DNA of 64,000 nt, from positions 36,285-100,284 of the forward strand of contig JAFWXR010000005.1 of assembly GCA_017517965.1 (NCBI GenBank), written 5' to 3'. Shown here piece by piece: positions 25,528 to 33,930 of this stretch (positions within the stretch are counted from its first letter, which is position 1; each line of letters opens with the position of its first letter). The notes beneath the pieces were generated by a model that saw only the letters and a list, made by a program, of their open reading frames with translations, searched no databases and was not told the origin of the DNA. Source of the stretch: Clostridia bacterium. Its GTDB lineage: Bacteria > Bacillota > Clostridia > Oscillospirales > Feifaniaceae. The position numbers and the translations under genes are program-made.

Positions 25528-26323
25528 ATTTTGATAAAATCTCTTTATCGCTTGCAAATTCGCTGCCGCTTCCCACTTCAAAGAGTTTGAGAAGTTCAGC
25601 CTTTGTAAGTTTTTTCTTTTCCTCACCGGATATATCCACCACTATATTGCCCTCGTTCATCATAATGAGACGGTTGCCGTAGTTTATGGCATCGTTCATA
25701 TTGTGAGTGACCATAAGTGTCGTAAGCTTGTTTTCGGTGACGAGTTTATTCGTTATTTCAAGCACCTTGGATGCAGTTTTCGGGTCGAGTGCCGCAGTAT
25801 GCTCGTCAAGCAAAAGAAGCTTCGGCTTTTTGAGCGTCGCCATAAGAAGCGTGACCGCCTGCCTCTGACCGCCTGAAAGAAGACCGACTTTTGTAGAAAG
25901 TCTGTTTTCAAGACCTAAGTCGAGTTGTGCGAGAAGTTCTTTATAACTCTCACGTTCTTTTTTGGGCAGACCCCAGACGAGTTTACGTTTTTTGCCTCTG
26001 CGTGCCGCAATCGAAAGGTTTTCTGCAATTTCCATATCGGGTGCAGTGCCTTTCATCGGGTCCTGAAACACCCTGCAAAGCAGAGATGCCCTTTTATAAG
26101 CAGGCATATTCGTAACGTTTACACCGTCAATCTCAATCGTACCGTAGTCGGGCTTCCACACGCCCGATATGGCGTTGAGCATCGTGCTCTTACCTGCACC
26201 GTTACCGCCGATGACGGTTACAAAATCGCCTTCGTTTAAAGTGAGATTAAGCCCCGATAAAGCACGTTTTTCGTTGACGGTATTGGCATTAAAAGTCTTG
26301 TAAAGGTTGGTTATTTTAAGCAT
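25526..26323 (-). CDS. ABC transporter ATP-binding protein (amino-acid-type, TrpY/Z-like system)
   Basis: 265 residues. It has Walker A GGNGAGKST, Q-loop CRVFQDP, signature LLSGGQRQAVTLLMA, Walker B LLLLDEHTAALDP and switch His in VTHNMNDAI. It resembles the ATPases of importers using PF04392-type binding proteins. The start at 26323 has GGAGGTGA 8 nt upstream; the GTG at 26332 lies in that site. It overlaps the permease gene by 8 nt and is the last gene of the T-box operon. Confidence 0.9.
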   Translation of the reverse strand: MLKITNLYKTFNANTVNEKRALSGLNLTLNEGDFVTVIGGNGAGKSTMLNAISGVWKPDYGTIEIDGVNVTNMPAYKRASLLCRVFQDPMKGTAPDMEIAENLSIAARRGKKRKLVWGLPKKERESYKELLAQLDLGLENRLSTKVGLLSGGQRQAVTLLMATLKKPKLLLLDEHTAALDPKTASKVLEITNKLVTENKLTTLMVTHNMNDAINYGNRLIMMNEGNIVVDISGEEKKKLTKAELLKLFEVGSGSEFASDKEILSK

Positions 26324-27227
26324 TACCGTCACCTCCGTCTATATCTGCAGGTATTTTCGGCTTGGTAAAATACTCTTTTTTGAGGTAGGGAAGTGCGAGG
26401 AATACCGCAACAACTACCGCTGAAAGCATTTTGAGCAGGTCTGTATCAAGACCGAGCCAGATTACAAACGTATAAACGAGGTAGTAAGCAACGCTTCCGC
26501 CAACAACGCCTATAAGGCTGACTACGAAATTGGACTTGATTTTAAGTGAAACCGACAGACCGATGATAATAGCGGCAAGACCGATTACGATTGCACCGCG
26601 TCCCATATTTATGTCGGCAAAGCCCTGATACTGTGCAAGAATTGCACCTGACAGAGCAACGAGACCGTTTGAAATTGCAAGACCGAGCACCTTGTTGAAT
26701 TTGACGTTGACACCCTGCGCCTCACTCATATCCGCATTATCGCCCGTCGATTTTACAGAGAGACCGAGCTCCGTATAGAAGAAAAGGAAAAGTCCCACAA
26801 TGATAAATACGATGAAGGCGGCGGCAACTATAATTGCCTTCGTGTTGTTGAGTGATGACAAAAGCACGGGGAAGGTGCGTGAATTTATGGTAAGATTCGC
26901 TTTGCCGAGAATCTTTAAATTGAGCGACCACAGTATAAGCTGAGTCAAAATACCTGCAAGAATTGCGGGAATACCCATAACCGTGTGAAAAACACCCGTA
27001 ATTATGCCTGCAAGCAGACCTGCAATAAAGGCAACCAGTATGCAGAGGTATACGTTTACACCGTTTGCAAGCAGAATTGCACAGACGCAGGCACCCGTAC
27101 AGATAGAGCCGTCAACCGTAAGGTCGGCAATATCAAGAATTTTATAGGATATGTAAAGCCCGATTGCCATTATACCCCATATAAGACCCTGTGCAACGGC
27201 ACCGGGCAATGCATTTATAAATCCCAT
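26316..27227 (-). CDS. ABC transporter permease (BPD_transp_2 family)
   Basis: 303 residues, 8-9 membrane helices. It has the opening PGAVAQGLIWGIMAIGLYIS and ILDIADLTVDGSICTGA, both typical of permeases paired with PF04392 binding proteins, and a GDNADMSEAQGVNVKFNKVL coupling loop. AAAGGAG precedes the ATG. It lies 15 nt after the binding-protein gene, in the same T-box-controlled operon. Confidence 0.9.
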   Translation of the reverse strand: MGFINALPGAVAQGLIWGIMAIGLYISYKILDIADLTVDGSICTGACVCAILLANGVNVYLCILVAFIAGLLAGIITGVFHTVMGIPAILAGILTQLILWSLNLKILGKANLTINSRTFPVLLSSLNNTKAIIVAAAFIVFIIVGLFLFFYTELGLSVKSTGDNADMSEAQGVNVKFNKVLGLAISNGLVALSGAILAQYQGFADINMGRGAIVIGLAAIIIGLSVSLKIKSNFVVSLIGVVGGSVAYYLVYTFVIWLGLDTDLLKMLSAVVVAVFLALPYLKKEYFTKPKIPADIDGGDGNA

Positions 27228-27242
27228 TATATCTCCTTTGGA

Positions 27243-28232
27243 TTAGCGAGCAACGTAGCCGTCAGCATCAAGTTTTGCAGTGTCAATACCAAGCTCGTCA
27301 CAAATAGTCTTGTTGTACTTCTTAACGGGCTGTGCGTCGTAGCCGATTTCCATAGTTGTTACGTCCTTTTTGCCGAGAAGAATGTCAGCAGCCATCTTGC
27401 CCGTTTCAACGCCGATGTTGTAGTAGCTGATAGCAAGTGTTGCAAAGCATACGTCACTTTCGTAGCCTGTGAAAACGGGTGTCTTGTCGGGACCGCATAC
27501 GTTTCTTACGGTTTCGTCATTTGAAGCAACCGTGTTGTCCGTGGGAACGTAGATAGCATCACATTCTGCAGATGCTTTCGTAACGATGCCCTGAAGCTCG
27601 GTTGATTCGGAGAACTTGTATTCGTTTACAGTTATGTTCTTACCTTCAAGATAAGCCTTTACAACGTCGTACTGGTATGCTGAGTTGGGCTCTGCCGAGC
27701 AGTAGAGGATACCAACCGTAGCACCTTCTTCAAGGGCAAGCACGTCAATCATCATCTGTGCCTGATCCTCAAGCGGAGCAAGGTCTGAAGTACCCGAAAC
27801 GTTGTTTCCAACCACGCCGCTGAAGTTTTCTATACCGAGTGCCACGCCGTATTCTGTGATAGATGTGCCGAGTACGGGGATAGTTTCGGTTGCGTTGTAT
27901 GCAGCCTGAAGTGCGGGAGTAGCGTTGCCGAGAATAAGGTCAACGTCCTCAGAAACGAAGCTGTTTACGATAGTAACGCAGGTGTTCGTGTCGCCCTGAC
28001 CGTTCTGGTCTTTGTATACGACTGTTCTGCCCTCTGCTTCAAGAGCCTCTGTAAGAGCGTCTTTAAAGCCCTGGGTAGCAAGGTCAAGTGAGTCGTGTGT
28101 AACGAGCTGGCAGATACCGACAACGTATTCCGACTTGTCGGGATTAACCTTGATTGTTACCGTGTCGTTTGCACATGCAGCCATAGAAAGGCAAAGTGCA
28201 AGCACTAAAAGGATTGATAATACTTTTCTCAT
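27243..28232 (-). CDS. ABC substrate-binding lipoprotein (PF04392, TrpX-like)
   Basis: 329 residues. Lipobox SMAAC lipidates Cys20. The PF04392 fold is seen in YVVGICQLVTHDSLDLATQG, VDLILGNATPALQAA, ATVGILYCSAEPNSAYQ and YVPTDNTVASN. Homologues behind T-boxes import aromatic amino acids (tryptophan for TrpX). The T-box here reads more like phenylalanine, so the substrate is given only as a probable aromatic amino acid. AAAGAGG precedes the ATG. First gene of the operon. Confidence 0.88.
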   Translation of the reverse strand: MRKVLSILLVLALCLSMAACANDTVTIKVNPDKSEYVVGICQLVTHDSLDLATQGFKDALTEALEAEGRTVVYKDQNGQGDTNTCVTIVNSFVSEDVDLILGNATPALQAAYNATETIPVLGTSITEYGVALGIENFSGVVGNNVSGTSDLAPLEDQAQMMIDVLALEEGATVGILYCSAEPNSAYQYDVVKAYLEGKNITVNEYKFSESTELQGIVTKASAECDAIYVPTDNTVASNDETVRNVCGPDKTPVFTGYESDVCFATLAISYYNIGVETGKMAADILLGKKDVTTMEIGYDAQPVKKYNKTICDELGIDTAKLDADGYVAR

Positions 28233-28288
28233 TTTTAAAACCTCTTTCGGAGTAAATTTATAATTACACGGAAATCCGTGGAATTAAC

Positions 28289-28569
28289 AAAAAAATCCCC
28301 GTTCCTCCAAAACGGAAGAACAGGGACAGTTTATAAAACCGTGGTACCACTCTGTTTCACCCTTTTTTCACAAAAAGAGCCTTATTAGGTGCAATTACAC
28401 CCTTGTGATATAACGGTCACACCCGGTAAAGCCTACACAGCAAAGCCTTCAGCCCACGGCTCGCAGAATGAATTCACCGCCCTTACACTGTTGCTTCACA
28501 CCAACCAGCAACTCTCTTAAAATGCAATTAAACGGCTACTGCTTTCTACTCGAACGCCTTTGATATTAT
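28289..28569 (-). promoter_or_regulatory. T-box leader (probably tRNA-Phe-responsive)
   Basis: The minus strand contains the T-box core AACAGAGTGGTACCACGG (28339-28356). An intrinsic terminator follows (GTTCTTCC / GGAGGAAC with outer pairs, then seven T, 28289-28327). Upstream is a Stem I with AGTAG, AGAGAG and an apical hairpin GTTGC / GCAAC. The specifier-loop segment GGTGAATTCATTC places UUC (Phe) at 28470-28472, followed by A. The UGGU acceptor-binding bulge implies discriminator base A, which fits tRNA-Phe and not bacterial tRNA-Trp. Uncharged tRNA would allow expression of the downstream ABC importer. Confidence 0.9.
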
Positions 28570-28575
28570 ACCTGT

Positions 28576-28604
28576 ATTTTATAGAATGACGTAAACTTTG
28601 TCAA
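28576..28604 (-). promoter_or_regulatory. Promoter of the T-box operon
   Basis: Minus strand: -35 TTGACA (28599-28604), 17-nt spacer, -10 TAAAAT (28576-28581). A second TATAAT lies 12 nt further on. Confidence 0.75.
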
Positions 28605-28612
28605 GAAAAATT

Positions 28613-29698
28613 TTATTTGCGGTTTTCAAGAATATGACGTATAAACGTGCCGATACTTTCTGCCATACGGATAAAGCCTGCATCCTGAGGATGACAGCTG
28701 TCCATTACACATTCGTTCTGGTATGCTTCGGTAAAGAAGCTCATACCGTCAATAAACCACACGTTTTTGTCACCGTTTGCACGTGCTTTGAGATATGAAG
28801 ACATAATCACGTCTCTGCGTGCAAGCGAATCTTCCCAGCCTCTGCGTGACGTCCAGAAATTCGGGCGTGTTATCATTATATAAGGCAGGTCGGGATTCTT
28901 TTTACGTATGATTTCATACATGGCGTAGTGCGTTTCTTCAAGATGCTCAACCGTCGGTGCATTGTGGTCGTAGTCGCATACAAATATGCTCATGGGGAGG
29001 GTTGCCATCCACTCTGCAATCTCAGGTTCACCCTTTGCATGACCCGAAAAGCCTATATTTCTGAAGTCGATGTTGAGTTCGCGTGAAATTATAGTGGGAT
29101 AAGTGTTGCCCGGACGGGTTGCCGCTGTACCGTGAACGATTGACGAGCCGTAGAAAATAACGGGCTTTATGTCACGGTAGGGCTTAGCCTCCTTCACCGA
29201 AGCATCGGGTGCGAGACCGATTTCGAGTGTCTCAACAACCGAATGAACGGGCATATTTATTGTAAATGAACGCATTTCACCCTTTTCAAGATGAATAACC
29301 TGCTCATAACTGTCGGTCATATCGTAAGGCATACGGAATTCCTTGATATAACGGCTTCCGAATTCACCGTCCATAAAAAGGTCAAAACCTGCCGTTGAAA
29401 CGAGAGTAAGATGAGATGAACGGCCAACCACACGGAACTTTGCACGGATTGCTATGTACGGTGAGTCGGTTGAAAAACGCACACGACCGCCCGCACATTC
29501 CTGATGAAGCTTTGCAACACCTTCGCTTGTAGCCTCGGCAACGTCAAACGGCAAACGGTGGAAATAGGGCTCTGTTTCGGGGTTGTACAAACCGTGAATC
29601 GAAAAGGGAGCCTTCTTTACGTCATACCACGTAACCTCAATGTCGCCTATGCTTGTGTTGACGATCATATTTTTATCAAGATTTATAAAATTTTCCAA
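28613..29698 (-). CDS. SGNH/GDSL hydrolase with N-terminal jelly-roll-like domain
   Basis: About 361 residues. The C-terminal SGNH esterase domain has VIFYGSSIVHGTA (nucleophile Ser), NIGFSGHAKGE, and the Asp-His pair in MDSCHPQDAG. The N-terminal about 160 residues are beta-rich, as in two-domain sugar esterases. No signal peptide, so cytoplasmic; probably deacetylates a carbohydrate. Start: TTG at 29698 with GAGGTG 6 nt upstream is preferred; GTG at 29707 overlaps that site and ATG at 29668 has none. Confidence 0.8.
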   Translation of the reverse strand: MENFINLDKNMIVNTSIGDIEVTWYDVKKAPFSIHGLYNPETEPYFHRLPFDVAEATSEGVAKLHQECAGGRVRFSTDSPYIAIRAKFRVVGRSSHLTLVSTAGFDLFMDGEFGSRYIKEFRMPYDMTDSYEQVIHLEKGEMRSFTINMPVHSVVETLEIGLAPDASVKEAKPYRDIKPVIFYGSSIVHGTAATRPGNTYPTIISRELNIDFRNIGFSGHAKGEPEIAEWMATLPMSIFVCDYDHNAPTVEHLEETHYAMYEIIRKKNPDLPYIMITRPNFWTSRRGWEDSLARRDVIMSSYLKARANGDKNVWFIDGMSFFTEAYQNECVMDSCHPQDAGFIRMAESIGTFIRHILENRK

Positions 29699-29716
29699 AA
29701 TAATCACCTCGAGGTT

Positions 29717-29744
29717 ATTATATCAAAAAAGAGGTTTAAGTCAA
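29717..29744 (-). promoter_or_regulatory. Promoter of the SGNH hydrolase gene
   Basis: Minus strand: -35 TTGACT (29739-29744), 16-nt spacer, -10 TATAAT (29717-29722). The start codon is only about 19 nt past the -10 box, so the 5' leader is very short. Confidence 0.7.
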
Positions 29745-29761
29745 TATAATATAGGGAAAAG

Positions 29762-29787
29762 AAAAGACACCGCTAGGGTGTCTTTTT
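29762..29787. terminator. Bidirectional terminator-like hairpin
   Basis: AAAAGACACC / GGTGTCTTTT, with T runs on either strand. It borders the structured repeat at 29789-29945. Confidence 0.6.
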
Positions 29788-29788
29788 A

Positions 29789-29945
29789 CGAGGGGAAACT
29801 CTGCGCCTCTCGATTTTTCGACCGTTCCGAACGGTTGCGAAAAATCTTCGGTGCTCGAGACTTCACAGTTCGCAAAACTTATCGCAGTTTTGCGACTGCT
29901 TCGACGAACCCTTTTGCCTGCGGCAAAATGGGTTCAAACCCCTCG
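29789..29945. repeat. Highly structured non-coding segment next to tmRNA
   Basis: CGAGGGG (29789-29795) pairs with CCCCTCG (29939-29945) and encloses three hairpins. The first is GATTTTTCG..CGAAAAATC (812-846 of this kilobase) with inner ACCGTT / AACGGT. The second is CGCAAAACT / AGTTTTGCG (29871-29894). The third is TTTTGCC / GGCAAAA (29912-29928). No credible protein is encoded. It could be an intergenic repeat or a small RNA; only one copy is in the window. Confidence 0.55.
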
Positions 29946-29953
29946 ACGTCGCT

Positions 29954-29989
29954 AAAAAGAAAAACACCCATATGGGTGTTTTTCTTTTT
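29954..29989 (-). terminator. Terminator of ssrA
   Basis: Perfect 36-nt palindrome centred between 29971 and 29972, with the arms built on AACACCCAT / ATGGGTGTT and runs of A and T at the ends. It directly follows the tmRNA 3' end. Confidence 0.85.
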
Positions 29990-30333
29990 GGTGGAGGCGA
30001 GGGGAATCGAACCCCTGTCCGAAAAAGGATCCGCAGGACCTTCTACATGTTTATTTCTCCAACTGTTTGTCCGCCGGTGCACGCCGAAGAACGGGCTTGC
30101 ACTTTTGCAAGGTGATTATCCTTGGTGGGTTATCACCATCTCCCACTCAGGTGCACTGCTAAACGACGCCTGGTCTGCGGCCGCAGTACTCCGCAGGCAG
30201 ACGGCTGCCTTTAATTAGGCAGCGTAAGCTAAATTATCGTTAGCGTTTAAATTTAAGTTTATGGTTTTAAGGAAGACCATACTTCCACATGCTTATCCGG
30301 TTTCACCGTCCCCGTCGAAACCTTTACGCCCCC
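29989..30333 (-). ncRNA. ssrA: tmRNA (SsrA)
   Basis: About 345 nt. The 5' end GGGGGCGTAAAGGTTTCGAC pairs with the 3' acceptor strand GCCTCC before an encoded ACCA. The 3' T-arm reads GGGGTTCGATTCCCC. The mRNA-like part has the reading frame GCT AAC GAT AAT TTA GCT, giving the degradation tag ANDNLAYAA with stop TAA followed by TTAA. tmRNA rescues stalled ribosomes and tags the nascent chain. Its partner smpB is 0.9 kb upstream on the same strand, separated by an esterase gene. Confidence 0.97.
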
Positions 30334-30363
30334 GTATTTAAGCCGAAAATTTCGGCTTTTTTA

Positions 30364-31206
30364 TTATATGTTATTTTTTGCAAATAATCCCTTTAAAAAC
30401 TGCACCGATTCGTCGAGCCAGCCTGCCACGTGAGTGTCAAGTCTGTTTTCAAGATCCGTCGCCTCGGGTTTTGTAGTTACGTATGAGCCGAGTGCATAGC
30501 CGTGTCGTCCGCTTTTATACATATGCATTTCATAGGGGACACCGTGCTCCTGCAAAGCAAGTGCCGTAAGCAGTGTGCTTTTGGGATTTACCGTAGCATC
30601 GGTTGCCGTTGCAAACAGATACATCGGCGGAGTGTCAATATCAACGTTTTTCTCTATGGAAAGATACTCTGCAATTTCTTCGTTTTCGCCGGATACTCTG
30701 TCAAAAGAAAGTTGGTGAGCATATTTGTTTGCAAGCACCGCATAGGCGAGAATTGCCGCATCGGGACGTGCGTCCTTTGCCTCTATGCCGAGTGTTTCTG
30801 ACACAACTTCATCCTTCCACAGCGTTGAAATAGTGCCTGCAAGATGACCGCCTGCCGAGAAGCCGACAACGGCGACTGCCTCGGGGTCAACGTGATACTC
30901 GTCAGCATTTTTTCTAATATATGCCATCGCTGCAGCTGCCTGCAAAAGCGGACGCAGATGCTTACATTCAGGGTATACACTGTAATCAAGAATAAAAGCG
31001 TTAAAGCCCTTGCCCATATATGCGAGAGCAATCGGTTCAGCCTCCCTGGCTGAAAGAAAGCGGTAACCGCCGCCCGGGAATATTAATACCGACGGCCTTT
31101 TTCTGTTTATATCTATCTCGTCAAAAGTGTCGGGGATATACGCCGTAAGAACCGTATCTTTCTCTAAATTATATTCTTCGTTAAGATTTATTTTTTTGTA
31201 AATCAT
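30364..31206 (-). CDS. Alpha/beta hydrolase, acetyl-esterase-like
   Basis: 280 residues, no signal peptide. Oxyanion region [12 protein letters not shown] (43-48 core), nucleophile elbow [10 protein letters not shown] with Ser117, and a late His in GRHGYALG. It belongs to the BD-FAE/acetyl-xylan-esterase-like group that deacetylates sugars or small esters. Its start codon overlaps the smpB stop by 4 nt, so it is translationally coupled to smpB, and ssrA follows it. A functional link to trans-translation is not implied. Confidence 0.85.
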   Translation of the reverse strand: MIYKKINLNEEYNLEKDTVLTAYIPDTFDEIDINRKRPSVLIFPGGGYRFLSAREAEPIALAYMGKGFNAFILDYSVYPECKHLRPLLQAAAAMAYIRKNADEYHVDPEAVAVVGFSAGGHLAGTISTLWKDEVVSETLGIEAKDARPDAAILAYAVLANKYAHQLSFDRVSGENEEIAEYLSIEKNVDIDTPPMYLFATATDATVNPKSTLLTALALQEHGVPYEMHMYKSGRHGYALGSYVTTKPEATDLENRLDTHVAGWLDESVQFLKGLFAKNNI

Positions 31207-31670
31207 CTGAAAAACTCCTTCGATGCTCTGTCAATATCACGCTTTGCCTGCCTTTCAGCCGCGGCATCACGCTTGTCGTATAACTTTTTACCCTTGCATA
31301 CGCCAAGTTCAACCTTGACCTTTGAACCCGAAAAATAAAGCGATAAGGGAATAAGCGTCATCCCGTCAAGCCTGACCTTGTCAAAAAGACGTAATATTTC
31401 ACGCTTGTGCAGTAAAAGCACTCTTTTACGAAGCGGGTCTTTATTAAATATGTTACCCTTTTCGTAGGGGCTGACATGCATTCCGTGAAGAATTACCTGC
31501 CCGTCTTCTATCATACAATACGAGTCCTTGAGATTTACCTGGCCGAGACGGATGCTTTTCACTTCCGTACCCGAAAGGGAAATGCCTGCTTCAAGCGATT
31601 CTGTGACAAAATAGTCGTGGTACGCCTTTTTGTTCGCGGCGATTTGACGTATATTCTTGTTATCTGCCAT
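31203..31670 (-). CDS. smpB: SsrA-binding protein SmpB
   Basis: 155-residue RNA-binding protein that completes the tRNA-like half of tmRNA. Typical motifs: [37 protein letters not shown], and the basic C-terminal tail with [19 protein letters not shown] near residues 130-150. AAGGAGGTG precedes the ATG. tmRNA lies downstream on the same strand. Confidence 0.97.
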   Translation of the reverse strand: MADNKNIRQIAANKKAYHDYFVTESLEAGISLSGTEVKSIRLGQVNLKDSYCMIEDGQVILHGMHVSPYEKGNIFNKDPLRKRVLLLHKREILRLFDKVRLDGMTLIPLSLYFSGSKVKVELGVCKGKKLYDKRDAAAERQAKRDIDRASKEFFR

Positions 31671-31695
31671 AGACGCACCTCCTTGTCGTCCTTAT

Positions 31696-31724
31696 ATTAT
31701 ATAATCCAAGCTATTGTTTGTCCA
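31696..31724 (-). promoter_or_regulatory. Promoter of smpB
   Basis: Minus strand: -35 TGGACA (31719-31724), 17-nt spacer, -10 TATAAT (31696-31701). Confidence 0.75.
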
Positions 31725-31730
31725 TATTTC

Positions 31731-31759
31731 TTGCAATATTGTAACATAAATGTTAAAAT
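31731..31759 (+). promoter_or_regulatory. Promoter of rpe-dapF-ybaK
   Basis: -35 TTGCAA (31731-31736), 17-nt spacer, -10 TAAAAT (31754-31759). It is divergent from the smpB promoter and gives a leader of about 145 nt before rpe. Confidence 0.65.
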
Positions 31760-31773
31760 TATAAAAGTCAACT

Positions 31774-31859
31774 GCGGCAGACCGCTACGGCCTGCCGCTA
31801 TATAAAAAGCCGCAGATGTAAAGGCCTTGGCAAGGGTAGGGACGTCTGTACCATCTGCG
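31774..31859 (+). repeat. Two-hairpin leader segment upstream of rpe
   Basis: Hairpin GCGGCAG / CTGCCGC (31774-31798) with inner CCG / CGG, then CGCAGATG (31811-31818) pairing with CATCTGCG (31852-31859) around a 33-nt loop containing GGTAGGGACGTCTGTACC. No T run follows. It resembles the palindromic intergenic repeats of gut Clostridia more than any riboswitch I know. Confidence 0.5.
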
Positions 31860-31910
31860 TCTCACATTACATACTATGAAAATTATCTGTAAATGACACA
31901 GGAGGAATAT

Positions 31911-32549
31911 ATGTTAAAAATAGCACCGTCACTTTTGGCAGCAGATTTTGCAAATCTTGAAACCGACGTAAGAAACGTCGAAAAAGCGGGGGCAGACTGG
32001 CTTCATCTTGACGTGATGGACGGTCATTTCGTGCCCAACATTTCATTCGGTTCATCCGTGATAAAGGCACTCAGAAAGCATACGTCACTCGTGTTTGACA
32101 CACATCTGATGATAACACATCCGCTCAAATATCTTGACGAATTTGTCGATGCGGGCAGTGAGTATATTACGTTCCACATTGAATGTGACGACGATGCAGA
32201 AAAAATAATAGATGCCATTCACGAAAAAGGCGTTAAAGCAGGCGTTTCGATAAAACCGGGCACGTCAGTTGACGAGATAAAGCATATACTCAGTAAGGTT
32301 GAACTTGTACTCGTTATGAGTGTTGAACCTGGATTTGGCGGTCAGAAGTTTATGCCTTCTGCGGTTGATAAGATTGACACACTTGCAAAGCTCCGTGAGG
32401 AAAACGGCTATTCATATTTAATCAGCGTTGACGGCGGTATAAACGGTGAGACGGCAAGGCTCATAGAAAATGCCGACGTTGCGGTTGCAGGAAGCAGTGT
32501 TTTCGGGAAGGAAGACTTTGACAAAGCAGTTGCTGACATCAGGGGGTAA
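31911..32549 (+). CDS. rpe: Ribulose-phosphate 3-epimerase
   Basis: 212-residue TIM-barrel enzyme interconverting ribulose-5-P and xylulose-5-P in the pentose phosphate pathway. Opening MLKIAPSLLAADFANL, metal site motif HLDVMDGHFVPNISFG, and VMSVEPGFGGQKFM are diagnostic. The ATG at 31911 has AGGAGG 7 nt upstream. dapF starts 2 nt after its stop codon. Confidence 0.97.
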   Translation: MLKIAPSLLAADFANLETDVRNVEKAGADWLHLDVMDGHFVPNISFGSSVIKALRKHTSLVFDTHLMITHPLKYLDEFVDAGSEYITFHIECDDDAEKIIDAIHEKGVKAGVSIKPGTSVDEIKHILSKVELVLVMSVEPGFGGQKFMPSAVDKIDTLAKLREENGYSYLISVDGGINGETARLIENADVAVAGSSVFGKEDFDKAVADIRG

Positions 32550-32551
32550 TA

Positions 32552-33403
32552 ATGGAACTTCAGTTTACCAAGATGCACGGTGCAGGCAACGACTACGTGT
32601 ACGTTGATTGCTTTAAGTATAAAATAAACGAGCCTGAAAAACTGTCGGTTATTGTAAGTGACAGGCATAAGGGCATCGGGGCTGACGGTCTTATTCTTGT
32701 TGCGCCGAGTGATACGTGTGACGTTCGTATGATAATGTATAATGCGGACGGAAGCAGGGGCAAAATGTGCGGAAACGGAAGTCGCTGTGTTGCAAAATTT
32801 GCATACGACAGGGGCTACGTCAAGAATAAAGAACTCACTCTTGAAACGGATGCAGGTGTAAAATACATCACGTTGCATACGGGGGAGGACGGTAAGGCAC
32901 ATTCTGCAACGGTCAATATGGGAAAGTCGGTGACCGAGGCGTCAAAGGTTCCCGTTATAACCGACAAAAAAGAACTCGTGCTTGAAAAGGTTTCGATCGG
33001 AGGCAGCGAGGTGGAGATAACCTGTGTGTCAATGGGCAATCCCCACTGCGTTGTGTTTACGGATGAAAACGTGAAAGATATAGACCTTGAAAAAATAGGT
33101 CCCGTATTTGAAAATGCACCGATTTTTCCTGAAAGGGTAAATACGGAGTTCGTTAACGTCATTTCATCAACCGAGCTTGATATGAGCGTATGGGAAAGAG
33201 GAAGCGGTGAAACTTTTGCCTGCGGAACGGGTGCATGTGCAACGGCGGTAGCGGCAATAATGGCGGGACACTGTAAAAAGAACACGGATATCACCGTTCA
33301 TATGAAGGGTGGAGATCTGGTGTTAAGGCAGACTGATGATGACGTTGTATTTATGACGGGTGAGGCAGTCGAAGTATTTAACGGAAATATGAAAGTGGTT
33401 TAA
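32552..33403 (+). CDS. dapF: Diaminopimelate epimerase
   Basis: 283-residue PLP-independent epimerase making meso-diaminopimelate for lysine and peptidoglycan. The catalytic cysteines sit in MCGNGSRC (C73) and GETFACGTGACA (C224). The opening MELQFTKMHGAGNDY is typical. Its ribosome site lies within the end of rpe, so the two are tightly coupled. ybaK follows after 3 nt. Confidence 0.97.
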   Translation: MELQFTKMHGAGNDYVYVDCFKYKINEPEKLSVIVSDRHKGIGADGLILVAPSDTCDVRMIMYNADGSRGKMCGNGSRCVAKFAYDRGYVKNKELTLETDAGVKYITLHTGEDGKAHSATVNMGKSVTEASKVPVITDKKELVLEKVSIGGSEVEITCVSMGNPHCVVFTDENVKDIDLEKIGPVFENAPIFPERVNTEFVNVISSTELDMSVWERGSGETFACGTGACATAVAAIMAGHCKKNTDITVHMKGGDLVLRQTDDDVVFMTGEAVEVFNGNMKVV

Positions 33404-33406
33404 CAG

Positions 33407-33886
33407 ATGGCAAAAGGTGAAGAAAAGACAAACGTAATGCGTATTCTCGACAAGGAAAAGGTTGATTACGCATACCATACGTACGACCATGATGACGGGT
33501 TGATAGACGGTATTTCCATAGCAAACAAGATGGGCAAACCGCTTGAAACGGTCTACAAAACACTTGTGACAAAGGGCAAGTCAAGTCACTTTGTTTTCGT
33601 AGTGCCCGTAGCGTGTGAACTTGATTTGAAAAAAGCGGCACGCTCGGTCGGTGAAAAGGCGGTTGAAATGATAAAAGTTGCCGATATCAATAAGGTGACG
33701 GGGTATATCAGGGGCGGCTGCTCACCGATTGGAATGAAAAAGGCGTTTGTGACCGTTTACGATAAATCGGCAGAAACGCTTCCTACAATCACGGTCAGTG
33801 CAGGCAGGATAGGAAGTCAGATAGAACTCTCACCGCAGGTACTTGCAAAACTTACGAGAGGCACTTTTGAAGACATAATAAAATAA
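33407..33886 (+). CDS. ybaK: Cys-tRNA(Pro)/(Cys) deacylase, YbaK/EbsC family
   Basis: 159-residue trans-editing enzyme that hydrolyses mischarged Cys-tRNA-Pro. It has the YbaK fold: VYKTLVTKGKSSHFVFVVP, DLKKAARSVGEKAVEM, TGYIRGGCSPIGMKK, and ITVSAGRIGSQIEL. This may complement the ProRS without an INS editing domain at 4.0-5.4 kb. Third gene of rpe-dapF-ybaK. Confidence 0.92.
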   Translation: MAKGEEKTNVMRILDKEKVDYAYHTYDHDDGLIDGISIANKMGKPLETVYKTLVTKGKSSHFVFVVPVACELDLKKAARSVGEKAVEMIKVADINKVTGYIRGGCSPIGMKKAFVTVYDKSAETLPTITVSAGRIGSQIELSPQVLAKLTRGTFEDIIK

Positions 33887-33930
33887 AAAATCACCTCTAT
33901 GCATATAATGTGCACAGAGGTGATTTTTTT
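33885..33930 (+). terminator. Terminator after ybaK that also masks the asnB ribosome site
   Basis: AATCACCTCT (ending 33898) pairs with AGAGGTGATT (from 33916), followed by seven T. The 3' arm contains GAGGTG, the only ribosome site for asnB, whose TTG start is at 33929-33931. The loop has a TATAAT and a small TGCA palindrome. One hairpin can thus end ybaK transcription and block asnB translation. Confidence 0.8.

Noticed and set aside
29928..29945. tRNA T-arm-like sequence GGGTTCAAACCCC
   Set aside because: No acceptor, D or anticodon arm fits around it. It is better explained as part of the closing helix of the structured segment beside ssrA.
29640..30218. Plus-strand frame of 192 codons over the SGNH gene start, repeat and tmRNA
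   Set aside because: It crosses a promoter, two hairpins and the tmRNA gene on the other strand. No ribosome site or protein motif.
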